Positions 1 to 7,338 of a stretch of DNA of 7,866 bases are shown here, piece after piece. The notes under the pieces were generated by a model. That model saw only the letters and a list, made by a program, of their open reading frames with translations, searched no databases and had not been told where the DNA came from. The position numbers and the translations under genes are program-made. Origin of the DNA: Pseudomonadota bacterium (lineage in GTDB: Bacteria; Pseudomonadota; Alphaproteobacteria; Rhizobiales; Devosiaceae); NCBI GenBank assembly GCA_023390785.1, contig JAEWCE010000097.1:1-7866 (forward strand). Direction: 5' to 3'. The stretch's first letter is position 1, and the number at the start of each line of letters is the position of its first letter.

Positions 1-119
1 GCTCGCCGCCCGCCCCGCGGGCGGCGCGGGCGCTGCCGGCCGCCTCCACGGATGTACCGATCTACAATCCGCACAATGACAATGCGGTCGCCGATCGCAA
101 CAACCCCAACAATCTCTAG
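1..119 (+). CDS. C-terminal end of an unidentified protein (partial)
   Basis: A reading frame is open from the window edge (first full codon at position 3) to a TAG at 117-119. It gives about 38 residues: a Pro/Ala/Arg-rich stretch, then a polar Asn-rich tail ending NNPNNL. The changed composition of the last 20 or so residues (many AAT/AAC codons in a GC-rich genome) and the stop just before a hairpin and the convergent rarA stop suggest a real gene end and not a chance frame. No domain is visible and I do not recognise the family; a low-complexity, disordered tail is all that can be said. The start lies outside the window. It could still be non-coding sequence. Confidence 0.4.
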   Translation, partial: SPPAPRAARALPAASTDVPIYNPHNDNAVADRNNPNNL

Positions 120-131
120 GGGTTCACTCGC

Positions 132-155
132 GGGCGCCGCCGCCTGGCGGCGCCC
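132..155. terminator. GC-rich hairpin between convergent genes
   Basis: A perfect 10-bp inverted repeat (132-141 pairs with 146-155) encloses a 4-nt loop. It sits between the TAG at 117-119 on the plus strand and the rarA TAG at 157-159 on the minus strand. Neither strand has a T-run after the stem, so it is not a classical intrinsic terminator. Its place between two converging stop codons, reaching to within 1 nt of the rarA stop, suggests a shared bidirectional terminator or a 3'-end stabilising hairpin. The role is inferred from position. Confidence 0.4.
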
Positions 156-156
156 C

Positions 157-1476
157 CTACTGCTCGTCGTCCTCGCGCTTCTTGGTCCGCAGCTTGTCCC
201 AATAGTCGAGCCGCTTGATGATCTCGCGCTCGAACCCACGCTCGACCGGCCGGTAGAAGTTCTGCCGTCCGATCTTTTCGGGAAAGTATTCCTGACCAGA
301 AAAGCCTTCGGGCGTGTCATGGTCGTAGATGTAGCCCTTGCCGTAGCCCTGCCCCTTCATCAGCTTGGTGGGGGCATTGAGGATGGTCATAGGCGGCGTC
401 GGTGACCCCGACGAGCGGGCCAGCGCCATGGCCTCATTGAACGCCACCTCGACCGAATTCGATTTGGGCGCCGTCGCGAGGTACACGGCCAGTTCCGCGA
501 GGGCCAGCTCACCCTCGGGCGAACCCAGCATCTCGTAAGCGTCGCGCGCTGCGATCGCCAGCGGCAGCGCCTGCGGATCGGCCATGCCGATGTCCTCGCT
601 CGCCATGCGGATCATCCGCCGGGCGAGGAACAGCGGATCCTCGCCGGCCACCAGCATGCGCGCCAGATAGTAGAGCGCGGCATCCGGATCGCTGCCGCGG
701 ACCGTCTTGTGCAGCGCCGAAATCAGATTGTAGTGCCCGTCCTGCTTCTTGTCATAGATCGGCGCCCGCCGCTGCACCACCTGCAGCAGGCCGGCCTGGT
801 CCAGCAGCTCGTCCGGCCGCGTGGCCGCGAATATCTCCTCGATCAGCCCGATCAGCGCCCGCCCGTCGCCATCGGCCAGCGAATAGAGCGCCGTTCGCGC
901 CTCCGCATCGAGCGGCAGCTTTCGTCCGACCGCTGCCTCGGCCCGCGCCGCCATCAGCTCCAATTCCTCCGGCCCGAAGGGATCGAAGCGCAGCACCTGC
1001 GAGCGCGACAGCAACGCGGCGTTGAGTTCGAAGCTCGGGTTTTCGGTGGTGGCGCCGACCAGCACCACGGTGCCGTCCTCCATCACCGGCAGGAAGCCAT
1101 CCTGCTGCGCCCGGTTGAAGCGATGGATTTCGTCGACGAACAGCAGCGTCTTGTGCCCGCTGAGCCGTTCGAACCGCGCCTCCTCGAACACCTTCTTGAG
1201 ATCGGCAACTCCGGAGAACACTGCCGAAATCTGCTTGAAGCGATAGTTCACCTGGTCGGCGAGAAGCCGTGCTACGGTAGTCTTGCCCGTTCCGGGCGGC
1301 CCCCACAGGATCAGCGAGCCCAGACGTCCCGAGGCGATCATTCGCCTGAGCGTTCCGTCCGGCCCGAGCAGATGCCGCTGCCCGATGACCTCGTCGAGCG
1401 AGCGCGGCCGCAACTGGTCGGCCAGCGGCGAGTCCGGCGACAGCCCCTCGGCGTCGACCGCAAACAGGTCAGCCAT
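157..1476 (-). CDS. rarA: Replication-associated recombination protein A (RarA/MgsA), AAA+ ATPase
   Basis: A 439-residue protein, close to the roughly 447 of E. coli RarA. The family is cytoplasmic, related to clamp-loader ATPases and Werner-helicase-interacting protein; it acts at stalled forks and single-strand gaps, with SSB as a known partner. Motifs in order: Walker A GPPGTGKT at 59-66, Walker B LLFVDEIH at 111-118 (D115, E116), sensor 1 GATTEN at 141-146, and the arginine finger in LLSRSQ (R158). A helical lid follows, then the MgsA C-terminal tetramerisation region with NAPTKLMK, GYGKGYIYDHD and FSGQEYFPE. The tail is charged. The ATG start is 15 nt after the degQ stop with no clear Shine-Dalgarno, so translation may be coupled to degQ. 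The start is supported by the usual short N-terminus before RPRSLDEVIGQ. Identification is firm from the full motif set; the operon with degQ is inferred from spacing. Confidence 0.96.
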   Translation of the reverse strand: MADLFAVDAEGLSPDSPLADQLRPRSLDEVIGQRHLLGPDGTLRRMIASGRLGSLILWGPPGTGKTTVARLLADQVNYRFKQISAVFSGVADLKKVFEEARFERLSGHKTLLFVDEIHRFNRAQQDGFLPVMEDGTVVLVGATTENPSFELNAALLSRSQVLRFDPFGPEELELMAARAEAAVGRKLPLDAEARTALYSLADGDGRALIGLIEEIFAATRPDELLDQAGLLQVVQRRAPIYDKKQDGHYNLISALHKTVRGSDPDAALYYLARMLVAGEDPLFLARRMIRMASEDIGMADPQALPLAIAARDAYEMLGSPEGELALAELAVYLATAPKSNSVEVAFNEAMALARSSGSPTPPMTILNAPTKLMKGQGYGKGYIYDHDTPEGFSGQEYFPEKIGRQNFYRPVERGFEREIIKRLDYWDKLRTKKREDDEQ

Positions 1477-1491
1477 GGCGCACCGGTGTGG

Positions 1492-2994
<1,503 letters not shown>

Positions 2995-3074
2995 TGCCGA
3001 TCTCCGTTTCGTTCGTTTTCCGCAGGATTTCCGCCTGCTTTCGCCAAAGTCGAACGCCTCGATTCCGGCGCCTT

Positions 3075-3102
3075 TAAGGACGTGGCCTTACCGTTTTGTA
3101 AG
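3075..3102. promoter_or_regulatory. Two overlapping inverted repeats in the degQ/decarboxylase divergent region
   Basis: TAAGG (3075-3079) is mirrored by CCTTA (3086-3090), and CTTAC (3087-3091) by GTAAG (3098-3102). Each is a 16-bp element with 5-bp arms and a 6-nt spacer, and their centres lie 12 bp apart. The right arm of the first overlaps the left arm of the second, so as RNA the two hairpins would exclude each other; as DNA they could be a tandem operator. They lie 80-110 bp upstream of degQ and just upstream of the predicted decarboxylase -35 box. The arms are short, so chance is possible, and no regulator can be named. Confidence 0.25.
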
Positions 3103-3117
3103 CTGGGCAAATATGCG

Positions 3118-3146
3118 ATTGTACCTGGCGGTGAACGACCCTATAT
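3118..3146 (+). promoter_or_regulatory. Candidate vegetative sigma promoter for the decarboxylase gene
   Basis: A -10 box CTATAT (3141-3146) is an exact match to the rhizobial RpoD consensus. It is separated by exactly 17 nt from a weaker -35 ATTGTA (3118-3123; consensus CTTGAC, 3 of 6). Transcription would start near 3152 and leave a leader of about 38 nt carrying the AAAGG ribosome site at 3178-3182. The weak -35 suggests moderate strength or need for an activator; the inverted repeats at 3075-3102 are placed upstream of it. Prediction only. Confidence 0.5.
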
Positions 3147-3190
3147 GCAGCCGCGTTTTGCCTGTCCTCTGACCCCGAAAGGCATCGACC

Positions 3191-4420
3191 ATGACTGCTC
3201 CGGCCTCCACCGCCTCCGCCGACGACGTGATCCAGCTCCACGCCCCGGCCCATGACAAGACGGTCTATGCCAACACCTCGCAGCTCATTGCCGCCGAGGA
3301 GCCCGATTTTCCGAGCTTCCTGTTCTCGGAAAAGGAGTTCCACCGGGCCGTGAAGGTGTTCCGGAAGGGTTTTGACGGGCTTCTGACCTATGCGGTCAAG
3401 TGCAACCCCTCGCCGCACATCCTCAAGCAGCTCCACAATGAGGGCCTGAAGGCGTTCGATGTCGCCTCCAACACCGAAATGGAGCTGGTGCGCGAGTTCT
3501 GCCCCGGCGCCGTCATGCACTACAATAACCCGATCAAGAACAAGCGCGAAATTCAGCGCGCCTACGAAGAGTTCGGCGTTCGCTCCTTCACCATCGACCA
3601 CCCGCAGCAGCTCGACCAGCTCGCCGCCATCGTCACGCCGTCGCGGGACGTCGAGGTGACCACTCGCTTCAAGGCCGGCAAGGCGCTCAAGAGCTACGAT
3701 TTCGGCATCAAGTTCGGTGTCATGCAGGACGGCGCTGCCGAGATCGTCAAGCTCGTCGACCAGATGGGCTTCACCCCCTCGCTCTGCTTCCACGTCGGCA
3801 GTCAGTGCGAGGACGCCTACGCTTATGAGCGCCACATCGCGGCAGCCGCCAAGATCGCCGAAGAGGCGGGCATCGAGCTCAAGCGGCTCAACATCGGCGG
3901 CGGCTATCCGGCGCCCTATCCGACCAGCGAAGCGCCATCGATGGACGTCTATTTCGAGACCATCGCCGCCGCTGTGAAGGACAATTTCGGCAAGTCCGCC
4001 CCCGAGCTCATCATCGAACCCGGCCGTGCCCTGGTGACGTCGTCGACCTCGCTGCTCCTGCGCGTGAAACACCAGCGCGGCGGCGTGTCCGTTTATCTCA
4101 ACGACGGTGCTTATGGCGCGCTGATGGAAGTGAAGTTCATGCATTTCACCCCGCCGGTGCGCGTCTGGCGCGGCCCGCGCCTGCACGACAATGACGGCCA
4201 GTTCTCCGACTTCACCGTCTGGGGTCCGACCTGCGACAGCTACGACGTGCTGCCGCAAAGCTTCACCCTGCCCTCCGATGTCGACGAGGACGATTGGATC
4301 GAGTTCGGCCTGATGGGCGCCTATACCCAGGCATCCCTCACCCCCTTCAACGGCTTCGACCGCCGCGACCAGTACTGGGTCGAGGAGGTCTACACCGGCA
4401 AGGAACAGCAGCCGGAGTAG
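3191..4420 (+). CDS. Type III PLP-dependent decarboxylase (ornithine/lysine decarboxylase)
   Basis: A 409-residue cytosolic enzyme of the eukaryotic-ODC/alanine-racemase fold, expected to decarboxylate L-ornithine to putrescine and perhaps L-lysine to cadaverine. Visible landmarks track those of characterised ODCs: the PLP Schiff-base lysine K70 in YAVKCNP, R159 (TTRF) for phosphate contact, HVGSQ with H201, the glycine-rich phosphate loop GGGYP at 236-240, EPGR at 276-279, the catalytic cysteine and substrate aspartate in WGPTCDS (C348, D349), and Y378 in GAYT near the C-terminus. Length and spacing argue against diaminopimelate or carboxynorspermidine decarboxylase. Substrate preference between ornithine and lysine cannot be read from these motifs. 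The ATG has AAAGG 8 nt upstream. It is divergent from degQ and probably monocistronic, because a palindromic element follows. A 461-codon open frame on the opposite strand is a composition shadow. Confidence 0.93.
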   Translation: MTAPASTASADDVIQLHAPAHDKTVYANTSQLIAAEEPDFPSFLFSEKEFHRAVKVFRKGFDGLLTYAVKCNPSPHILKQLHNEGLKAFDVASNTEMELVREFCPGAVMHYNNPIKNKREIQRAYEEFGVRSFTIDHPQQLDQLAAIVTPSRDVEVTTRFKAGKALKSYDFGIKFGVMQDGAAEIVKLVDQMGFTPSLCFHVGSQCEDAYAYERHIAAAAKIAEEAGIELKRLNIGGGYPAPYPTSEAPSMDVYFETIAAAVKDNFGKSAPELIIEPGRALVTSSTSLLLRVKHQRGGVSVYLNDGAYGALMEVKFMHFTPPVRVWRGPRLHDNDGQFSDFTVWGPTCDSYDVLPQSFTLPSDVDEDDWIEFGLMGAYTQASLTPFNGFDRRDQYWVEEVYTGKEQQPE

Positions 4421-4440
4421 TCCTGCGCTCGCAGTCGGGC

Positions 4441-4490
4441 CCTCCCCTATGCGCAGCATGCGGGGAGATGGCGGCGAAGCCGAGGGAGGC
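4441..4490. repeat. Palindromic intergenic element after the decarboxylase gene (possible terminator or dispersed repeat)
   Basis: CTCCCC (4442-4447) pairs with GGGGAG (4462-4467), and inside it ATGC (4449-4452) pairs with GCAT (4456-4459) around a GCA loop. A second small hairpin, CGGC-GAA-GCCG (4472-4482), follows, and GGGAGG (4484-4489) can pair alternatively with CCTCCC (4441-4446). This modular layout of a C-run/G-run palindrome followed by a G-C-G-A-A hairpin resembles the REP-like intergenic elements common in rhizobial genomes; that likeness is from memory and was not searched. It begins 21 nt after the decarboxylase stop and could end that transcript, although there is no T-run. The rest of the 116-nt gap (4421-4536) shows only the ribosome site of the next gene. 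Confidence 0.45.
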
Positions 4491-4536
4491 GGCGGCCCCG
4501 CGAGCCGGGTCCAGCCCCTCTCGTACGAGGTTCCCG

Positions 4537-5076
4537 ATGGACATCGAACCCCTCGACAGCTTCGGCCGCCGCATCATGATCTGCGGCCCCTCCAACAGCG
4601 GCAAGTCCACGCTGGCGGCGGCCATCGGCCGAAAGCTCGATCTGCCGGTGGTGCATCTCGACCGCCTGCATCATCTGCCCAACAGCGACTGGGTGAAACG
4701 GCCGCACGACGACTTCGTCCGCCTGCACGATGCGGCGATTGCCGGCGAGGCGTGGGTCATGGAAGGCAACTACTCCTCGCTGTTTCCCCAGCGCTTCGCG
4801 CGCGCCACCGGCATCATCCTGCTCAGCGACAATCGCTGGGCCAATCTGCGTCGCTATATCGTCCGCACCCTGTTCCAGCGCCACCGCGCCGGCGACCTCG
4901 AGGGCAATGCCGACAGTGTCAAATGGCTGATGGTCCGCTGGATCCTGTTCAACTCGCAACGCAGCGTCCGACGTTATCGCGAACTGCTGCCGCGCGCCGG
5001 ACGCCCCTACCTCGAGCGCCGCGGCATGGCTGAGCTCAACCACCTCTATGCCGCCTGGGGCCTCGCCCGCGGTTGA
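4537..5076 (+). CDS. Small P-loop NTPase, adenylate-kinase/FlaR-like (AAA family ATPase)
   Basis: A 179-residue protein of the nucleotide-kinase-like P-loop group often annotated as AAA family ATPase, adenylate kinase or DNA topology modulation (FlaR) protein. Walker A is GPSNSGKST at 17-25. The family pattern follows: LDRLHHLPNSDW (41-52) in the position of the usual LDR-x-W-x-P-x-W segment, then WVMEGNYS (73-80), then a hydrophobic strand IILLSDN (93-99) and an Arg-rich helical lid (about 104-116, 142-149). The substrate is unknown; phosphorylation of a small molecule or nucleotide is likely by fold. I chose the ATG at 4537 because it has GAGG (4527-4530) at 6-nt spacing and puts the P-loop near the N-terminus. 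An in-frame ATG at 4294 lies inside the decarboxylase gene and would add an unrelated Arg/Pro-rich extension through the repeat element. The stop at 5074-5076 overlaps the -35 box of the ABC-F promoter. Confidence 0.8.
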   Translation: MDIEPLDSFGRRIMICGPSNSGKSTLAAAIGRKLDLPVVHLDRLHHLPNSDWVKRPHDDFVRLHDAAIAGEAWVMEGNYSSLFPQRFARATGIILLSDNRWANLRRYIVRTLFQRHRAGDLEGNADSVKWLMVRWILFNSQRSVRRYRELLPRAGRPYLERRGMAELNHLYAAWGLARG

Positions 5077-5100
5077 CTTGCCCGCCCTCCGCGCCCATAT
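5072..5100 (+). promoter_or_regulatory. Candidate vegetative sigma promoter for the ABC-F gene
   Basis: GTTGAC (5072-5077) and CCATAT (5095-5100) are separated by exactly 17 nt and match the rhizobial RpoD consensus CTTGAC-N17-CTATAT at 10 of 12 positions. The -35 box contains the TGA stop of the upstream NTPase gene. Transcription would start near 5107, leaving a leader of about 83 nt before the ABC-F ATG at 5190. This suggests the ABC-F gene can be expressed apart from its neighbour. Prediction from sequence only. Confidence 0.55.
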
Positions 5101-5189
5101 CGCGGCCATTCGCAACCCAACAGGCAGGTGCACCTTGGATTTCTCGCTGACCGATCGCTTCGCCCTGATCCGTCACCGGGACTCCATTC

Positions 5190-6776
5190 ATGCCCTCCAT
5201 CCAGTTGCAAAGCCTGTCGCTGCAGACGCCTGACGGCCGCGACCTTCTCCAGAATCTCAACCTGAGCTTTAGCACCGAGCGCACCGGCGTCGTCGGCCGC
5301 AACGGCACCGGCAAGACGACGTTGCTGCGCGCTATCGCCGGCGAAATCGCGCCGAAAGGCGGCACGATCGCCATCGACGGCCGCCTTGGCATGCTGCGCC
5401 AGGCCGTCCAGGCGGACGACGCCAGTGTCGCCGACGCCCTTGGCGTGGCGACCTCGCTTGCTCGCTTTGCCCGCATCGAGGCCGGCGAGGGCAGGCCGGA
5501 GGATTTCGACGCCGCGGACTGGACCTTGCCGACCCGCATCGGCGAGGCGATGGCCGCCATGGGCCTGCCCCCTCTCGAGCTCGCCCGCCCGGTCGGCACG
5601 CTGAGCGGAGGCCAGCGCACCCGATTGGCGCTCGCCGCCCTACTGCTCGAGCAGCCCGACATCCTGCTGCTCGACGAGCCAACCAACAACCTCGATGCCG
5701 ATGGCCGCGCCGCGGTGGCCGACCTGCTGCGCAACTGGCGCAGCGGCGCCCTTGTCGTCAGCCACGACCGCGAACTCCTGCGCGAGGTCGACCGCATTCT
5801 CGAGCTCACCAGCGTCGGGGCAAGGCTCTATGGCGGTAACTGGGATGCCTATCGCGAACGGCAGGCGCTCGACCTGGCCGCCGCCGAGCGTGAGCTGGCG
5901 GTCGCCGGCCGCCAGCTCGCCGACATCGACCGCAAGGCCCAGGAGCGCACCGAGCGCAAGGCCCGGGCCGACTCCCGCGGCCGGGTCAAGGCGGCACGCG
6001 GCGACATGCCCAAGATCATCGCCGGCGGGCTCAAGCGCGCCGCCGAGGCGACCAGCGGGGCGCAATCGCGCCTCGCCGAACGCCAGCGCAGCGAAGCGAC
6101 CGCCGCGCTTGCCGATGCCCGCAAGCAGGTCGAGATCCTGCAACCGCTCACCGTGACGCTGGACAGCGCCCGCCTGCCGCCCGGCCGTATTGTGCTGCAG
6201 ATCGACAATCTGACAGGCGGGCCAGGCGACAAGCCGATTATCCGGACTCTATGCATGAGCATTACAGGGCCCGAGCGCATTGCCCTCACCGGGCCAAATG
6301 GCTCGGGCAAGACCACGCTGCTCCGGCTGGTGACCGGGGCAATAAGCCCGCTGTCAGGGTCGGCTCGCATCACCCCGCACCATGCGCTGCTCGACCAGCA
6401 GGTGGCGTTGCTCGATCCGGCCGCAACTCTGCGCGACAATTACCTGCGCCTCAATCCGCAGGATGGGGAGAATGCCTGCCGTGCCGCCCTGGCCCGTTTC
6501 ATGTTTCGTGCGGATGCCGCGTTGCGGCGGGCTGGAGAACTGAGCGGTGGCGAGATGTTGCGCGCCGGCCTCGCAATGACGATCGGGGGTTTGCGTCCGC
6601 CCGAACTGCTGATCCTCGACGAGCCGACCAATCACCTCGACATCCACGCCATCGCCGCCGTGGAGGCCGGCCTCCGCGCGTATGACGGCGCCCTGCTGGT
6701 GGTGAGCCATGACCGCGCTTTTCTCGAGGCGATCGGCATCACGCGGGAGGTGGCGCTGCAAGCGAGTAGCGAGTAG
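5190..6776 (+). CDS. ABC-F family ATPase (ribosome-associated, two ABC domains)
   Basis: A 528-residue protein with two ABC cassettes and no membrane segments, the hallmark of ABC-F proteins, which bind the ribosomal E site and act in translation or antibiotic protection and not in transport. Domain 1: Walker A GRNGTGKT 36-43, signature LSGGQ 138-142, Walker B ILLLDEPT 158-165 (catalytic E163), switch H192. Linker about 221-325: highly charged, Arg/Lys/Ala-rich, with RGRVKAARGDMPKI near 263-276; this is the part that reaches towards P-site tRNA in the family. Domain 2: Walker A GPNGSGKT 368-375, signature LSGGE 451-455, Walker B LLILDEPT 473-480 (E478), switch H507. No arm insertion is obvious in domain 1, unlike EttA. 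A subfamily cannot be assigned, and nothing shows a resistance role. The start has only a weak ribosome site (GGGA at 5178-5181). The last codons (ASSE and the stop) are made by a 7-bp tandem repeat. Confidence 0.93.
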   Translation: MPSIQLQSLSLQTPDGRDLLQNLNLSFSTERTGVVGRNGTGKTTLLRAIAGEIAPKGGTIAIDGRLGMLRQAVQADDASVADALGVATSLARFARIEAGEGRPEDFDAADWTLPTRIGEAMAAMGLPPLELARPVGTLSGGQRTRLALAALLLEQPDILLLDEPTNNLDADGRAAVADLLRNWRSGALVVSHDRELLREVDRILELTSVGARLYGGNWDAYRERQALDLAAAERELAVAGRQLADIDRKAQERTERKARADSRGRVKAARGDMPKIIAGGLKRAAEATSGAQSRLAERQRSEATAALADARKQVEILQPLTVTLDSARLPPGRIVLQIDNLTGGPGDKPIIRTLCMSITGPERIALTGPNGSGKTTLLRLVTGAISPLSGSARITPHHALLDQQVALLDPAATLRDNYLRLNPQDGENACRAALARFMFRADAALRRAGELSGGEMLRAGLAMTIGGLRPPELLILDEPTNHLDIHAIAAVEAGLRAYDGALLVVSHDRAFLEAIGITREVALQASSE

Positions 6777-6860
6777 CGAGTAGCGAGTAGCGAAAATGAA
6801 TGGGGCCCGCCGTATGGCAAGCCTATTCGCTATTCGCTACTTACTATTCGCTTCTACTCG
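6762..6860. repeat. Heptad tandem repeat with inverted counterpart at the ABC-F/dksA convergent junction
   Basis: GCGAGTA is repeated four times in perfect tandem (6762-6789) and continues as GCGAA (6790-6794). After a spacer of about 31 nt, the complementary unit TTCGCTA occurs twice (6826-6839), followed by diverged units CTTACTA (6840-6846), TTCGCTT (6847-6853) and CTACTCG (6854-6860). The two arms can fold into a long imperfect stem. The left arm supplies the last codons and TAG of the ABC-F gene; the right arm runs into the TAG of dksA. The 7-bp period is not a multiple of three, so this is not a coding repeat. It covers the whole 77-nt intergenic gap and may serve as a bidirectional terminator, or may be a member of a dispersed repeat family. 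Confidence 0.8.
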
Positions 6861-7276
6861 TCCCGGTACACCTTCTCGCGGCGCTCGTGCATTTCCTGGG
6901 CTTCGAGGCTCAGCGTTGCGATCGGGCGGGCGTCGAGGCGGGCAATGCCAATGGGGTCGCCGGTCTCTTCGCAATACCCGTAAGTGCCGTCTTCGATACG
7001 CTTCAGCGCCGCGTCGATCTTGCTGATCAGCTTGCGCTGCCGGTCGCGGGTCCTGAGTTCCAGCGCCCGGTCGCTCTCCGACGAGGCGCGATCGGCCATG
7101 TCAGGATGGTTCTGGCTCTCTTCCTGCAGGTTTTCGAGCGTCTCGCGACTTTCCCGGAGGATATCTTCCTTCCAGTTCTCGAGCTTCCTGCGGAAATACT
7201 CGCGCTGCCGCGGGTTCATGAAGGGTTCGTCTTCAGTCGGCCGATAGTCAGCCTCAGCAACTGCGCTTCGCACCAT
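6854..7276 (-). CDS. dksA: RNA polymerase-binding transcription factor DksA
   Basis: A 140-residue DksA/TraR-family protein that enters the RNA polymerase secondary channel and, with ppGpp, adjusts rRNA and amino-acid promoters. The conserved N-terminal block YRPTEDEPFMN (11-21) leads into a coiled coil of about 28-95. Its tip has DMADRA (59-64), keeping the D-x-x-D-x-A of E. coli DksA (D71, D74, A76). The C-terminal globular part GTYGYCEETGDPIG...LDARPIATLSLEAQ keeps one of the four zinc ligands: C102 is present, while the other three positions are T105, S123 and A126. It is therefore a zinc-independent form, as in Pseudomonas DksA2. The ATG at 7276 is favoured over the internal M20 because residues 11-20 belong to the conserved block; the Shine-Dalgarno is weak. 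It lies 112 nt after fliX on the same strand and has its own candidate promoter. Confidence 0.95.
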   Translation of the reverse strand: MVRSAVAEADYRPTEDEPFMNPRQREYFRRKLENWKEDILRESRETLENLQEESQNHPDMADRASSESDRALELRTRDRQRKLISKIDAALKRIEDGTYGYCEETGDPIGIARLDARPIATLSLEAQEMHERREKVYRDE

Positions 7277-7309
7277 ATGGACTCAACTCACCATCCCGAG
7301 TTGCCGGCC

Positions 7310-7338
7310 TTATAGTGATCGGCAAACCGCTCGGCAAG
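7310..7338 (-). promoter_or_regulatory. Candidate vegetative sigma promoter for dksA, with TTGCCG palindromes
   Basis: Read on the minus strand, CTTGCC (7338-7333) and CTATAA (7315-7310) are separated by exactly 17 nt, matching CTTGAC-N17-CTATAT at 10 of 12 positions. Transcription would start near 7304, about 28 nt before the dksA ATG. The -35 box lies within the palindrome CGGCAA-GCT-TTGCCG (7332-7346). Two further copies of the hexamer flank the -10 box (TTGCCG 7301-7306, CGGCAA 7320-7325). A repressor or other regulator could therefore overlap the promoter. The remainder of the 112-nt gap holds two GANTC sites (7280-7284, 7366-7370). Confidence 0.6.

Noticed and set aside
2995..3120. Heat-shock or EcfG-type promoter for degQ
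   Set aside because: A GGAAT-like box occurs on the minus strand, but its spacing to the nearest CGTT is far too short, and no CTTGAAA-type box with a suitable partner is present.
3074..4459. A 461-codon open frame on the minus strand opposite the decarboxylase gene
   Set aside because: The plus strand encodes a complete, motif-bearing enzyme over the same span. The antisense product is Ala/Gly/Val/Glu-rich with no recognisable motif, as expected from GC-rich third codon positions, and it starts without a ribosome site.
4294..4536. N-terminal extension of the small NTPase back to an ATG inside the decarboxylase gene
   Set aside because: The extra 81 residues are an out-of-frame reading of decarboxylase codons and the palindromic element. 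The ATG at 4537 has a ribosome site and fits the family N-terminus.
5048..5134. A 61-codon frame starting at 5048 as a separate small gene
   Set aside because: Its first part only re-reads the end of the NTPase gene in another frame. Only the segment from 5135 lies in the predicted leader, and that is reported as a weak finding.
6800..7315. A 171-codon plus-strand frame over dksA beginning in the heptad repeat
   Set aside because: It is antisense to dksA, and its first residues are a translation of the repeat.
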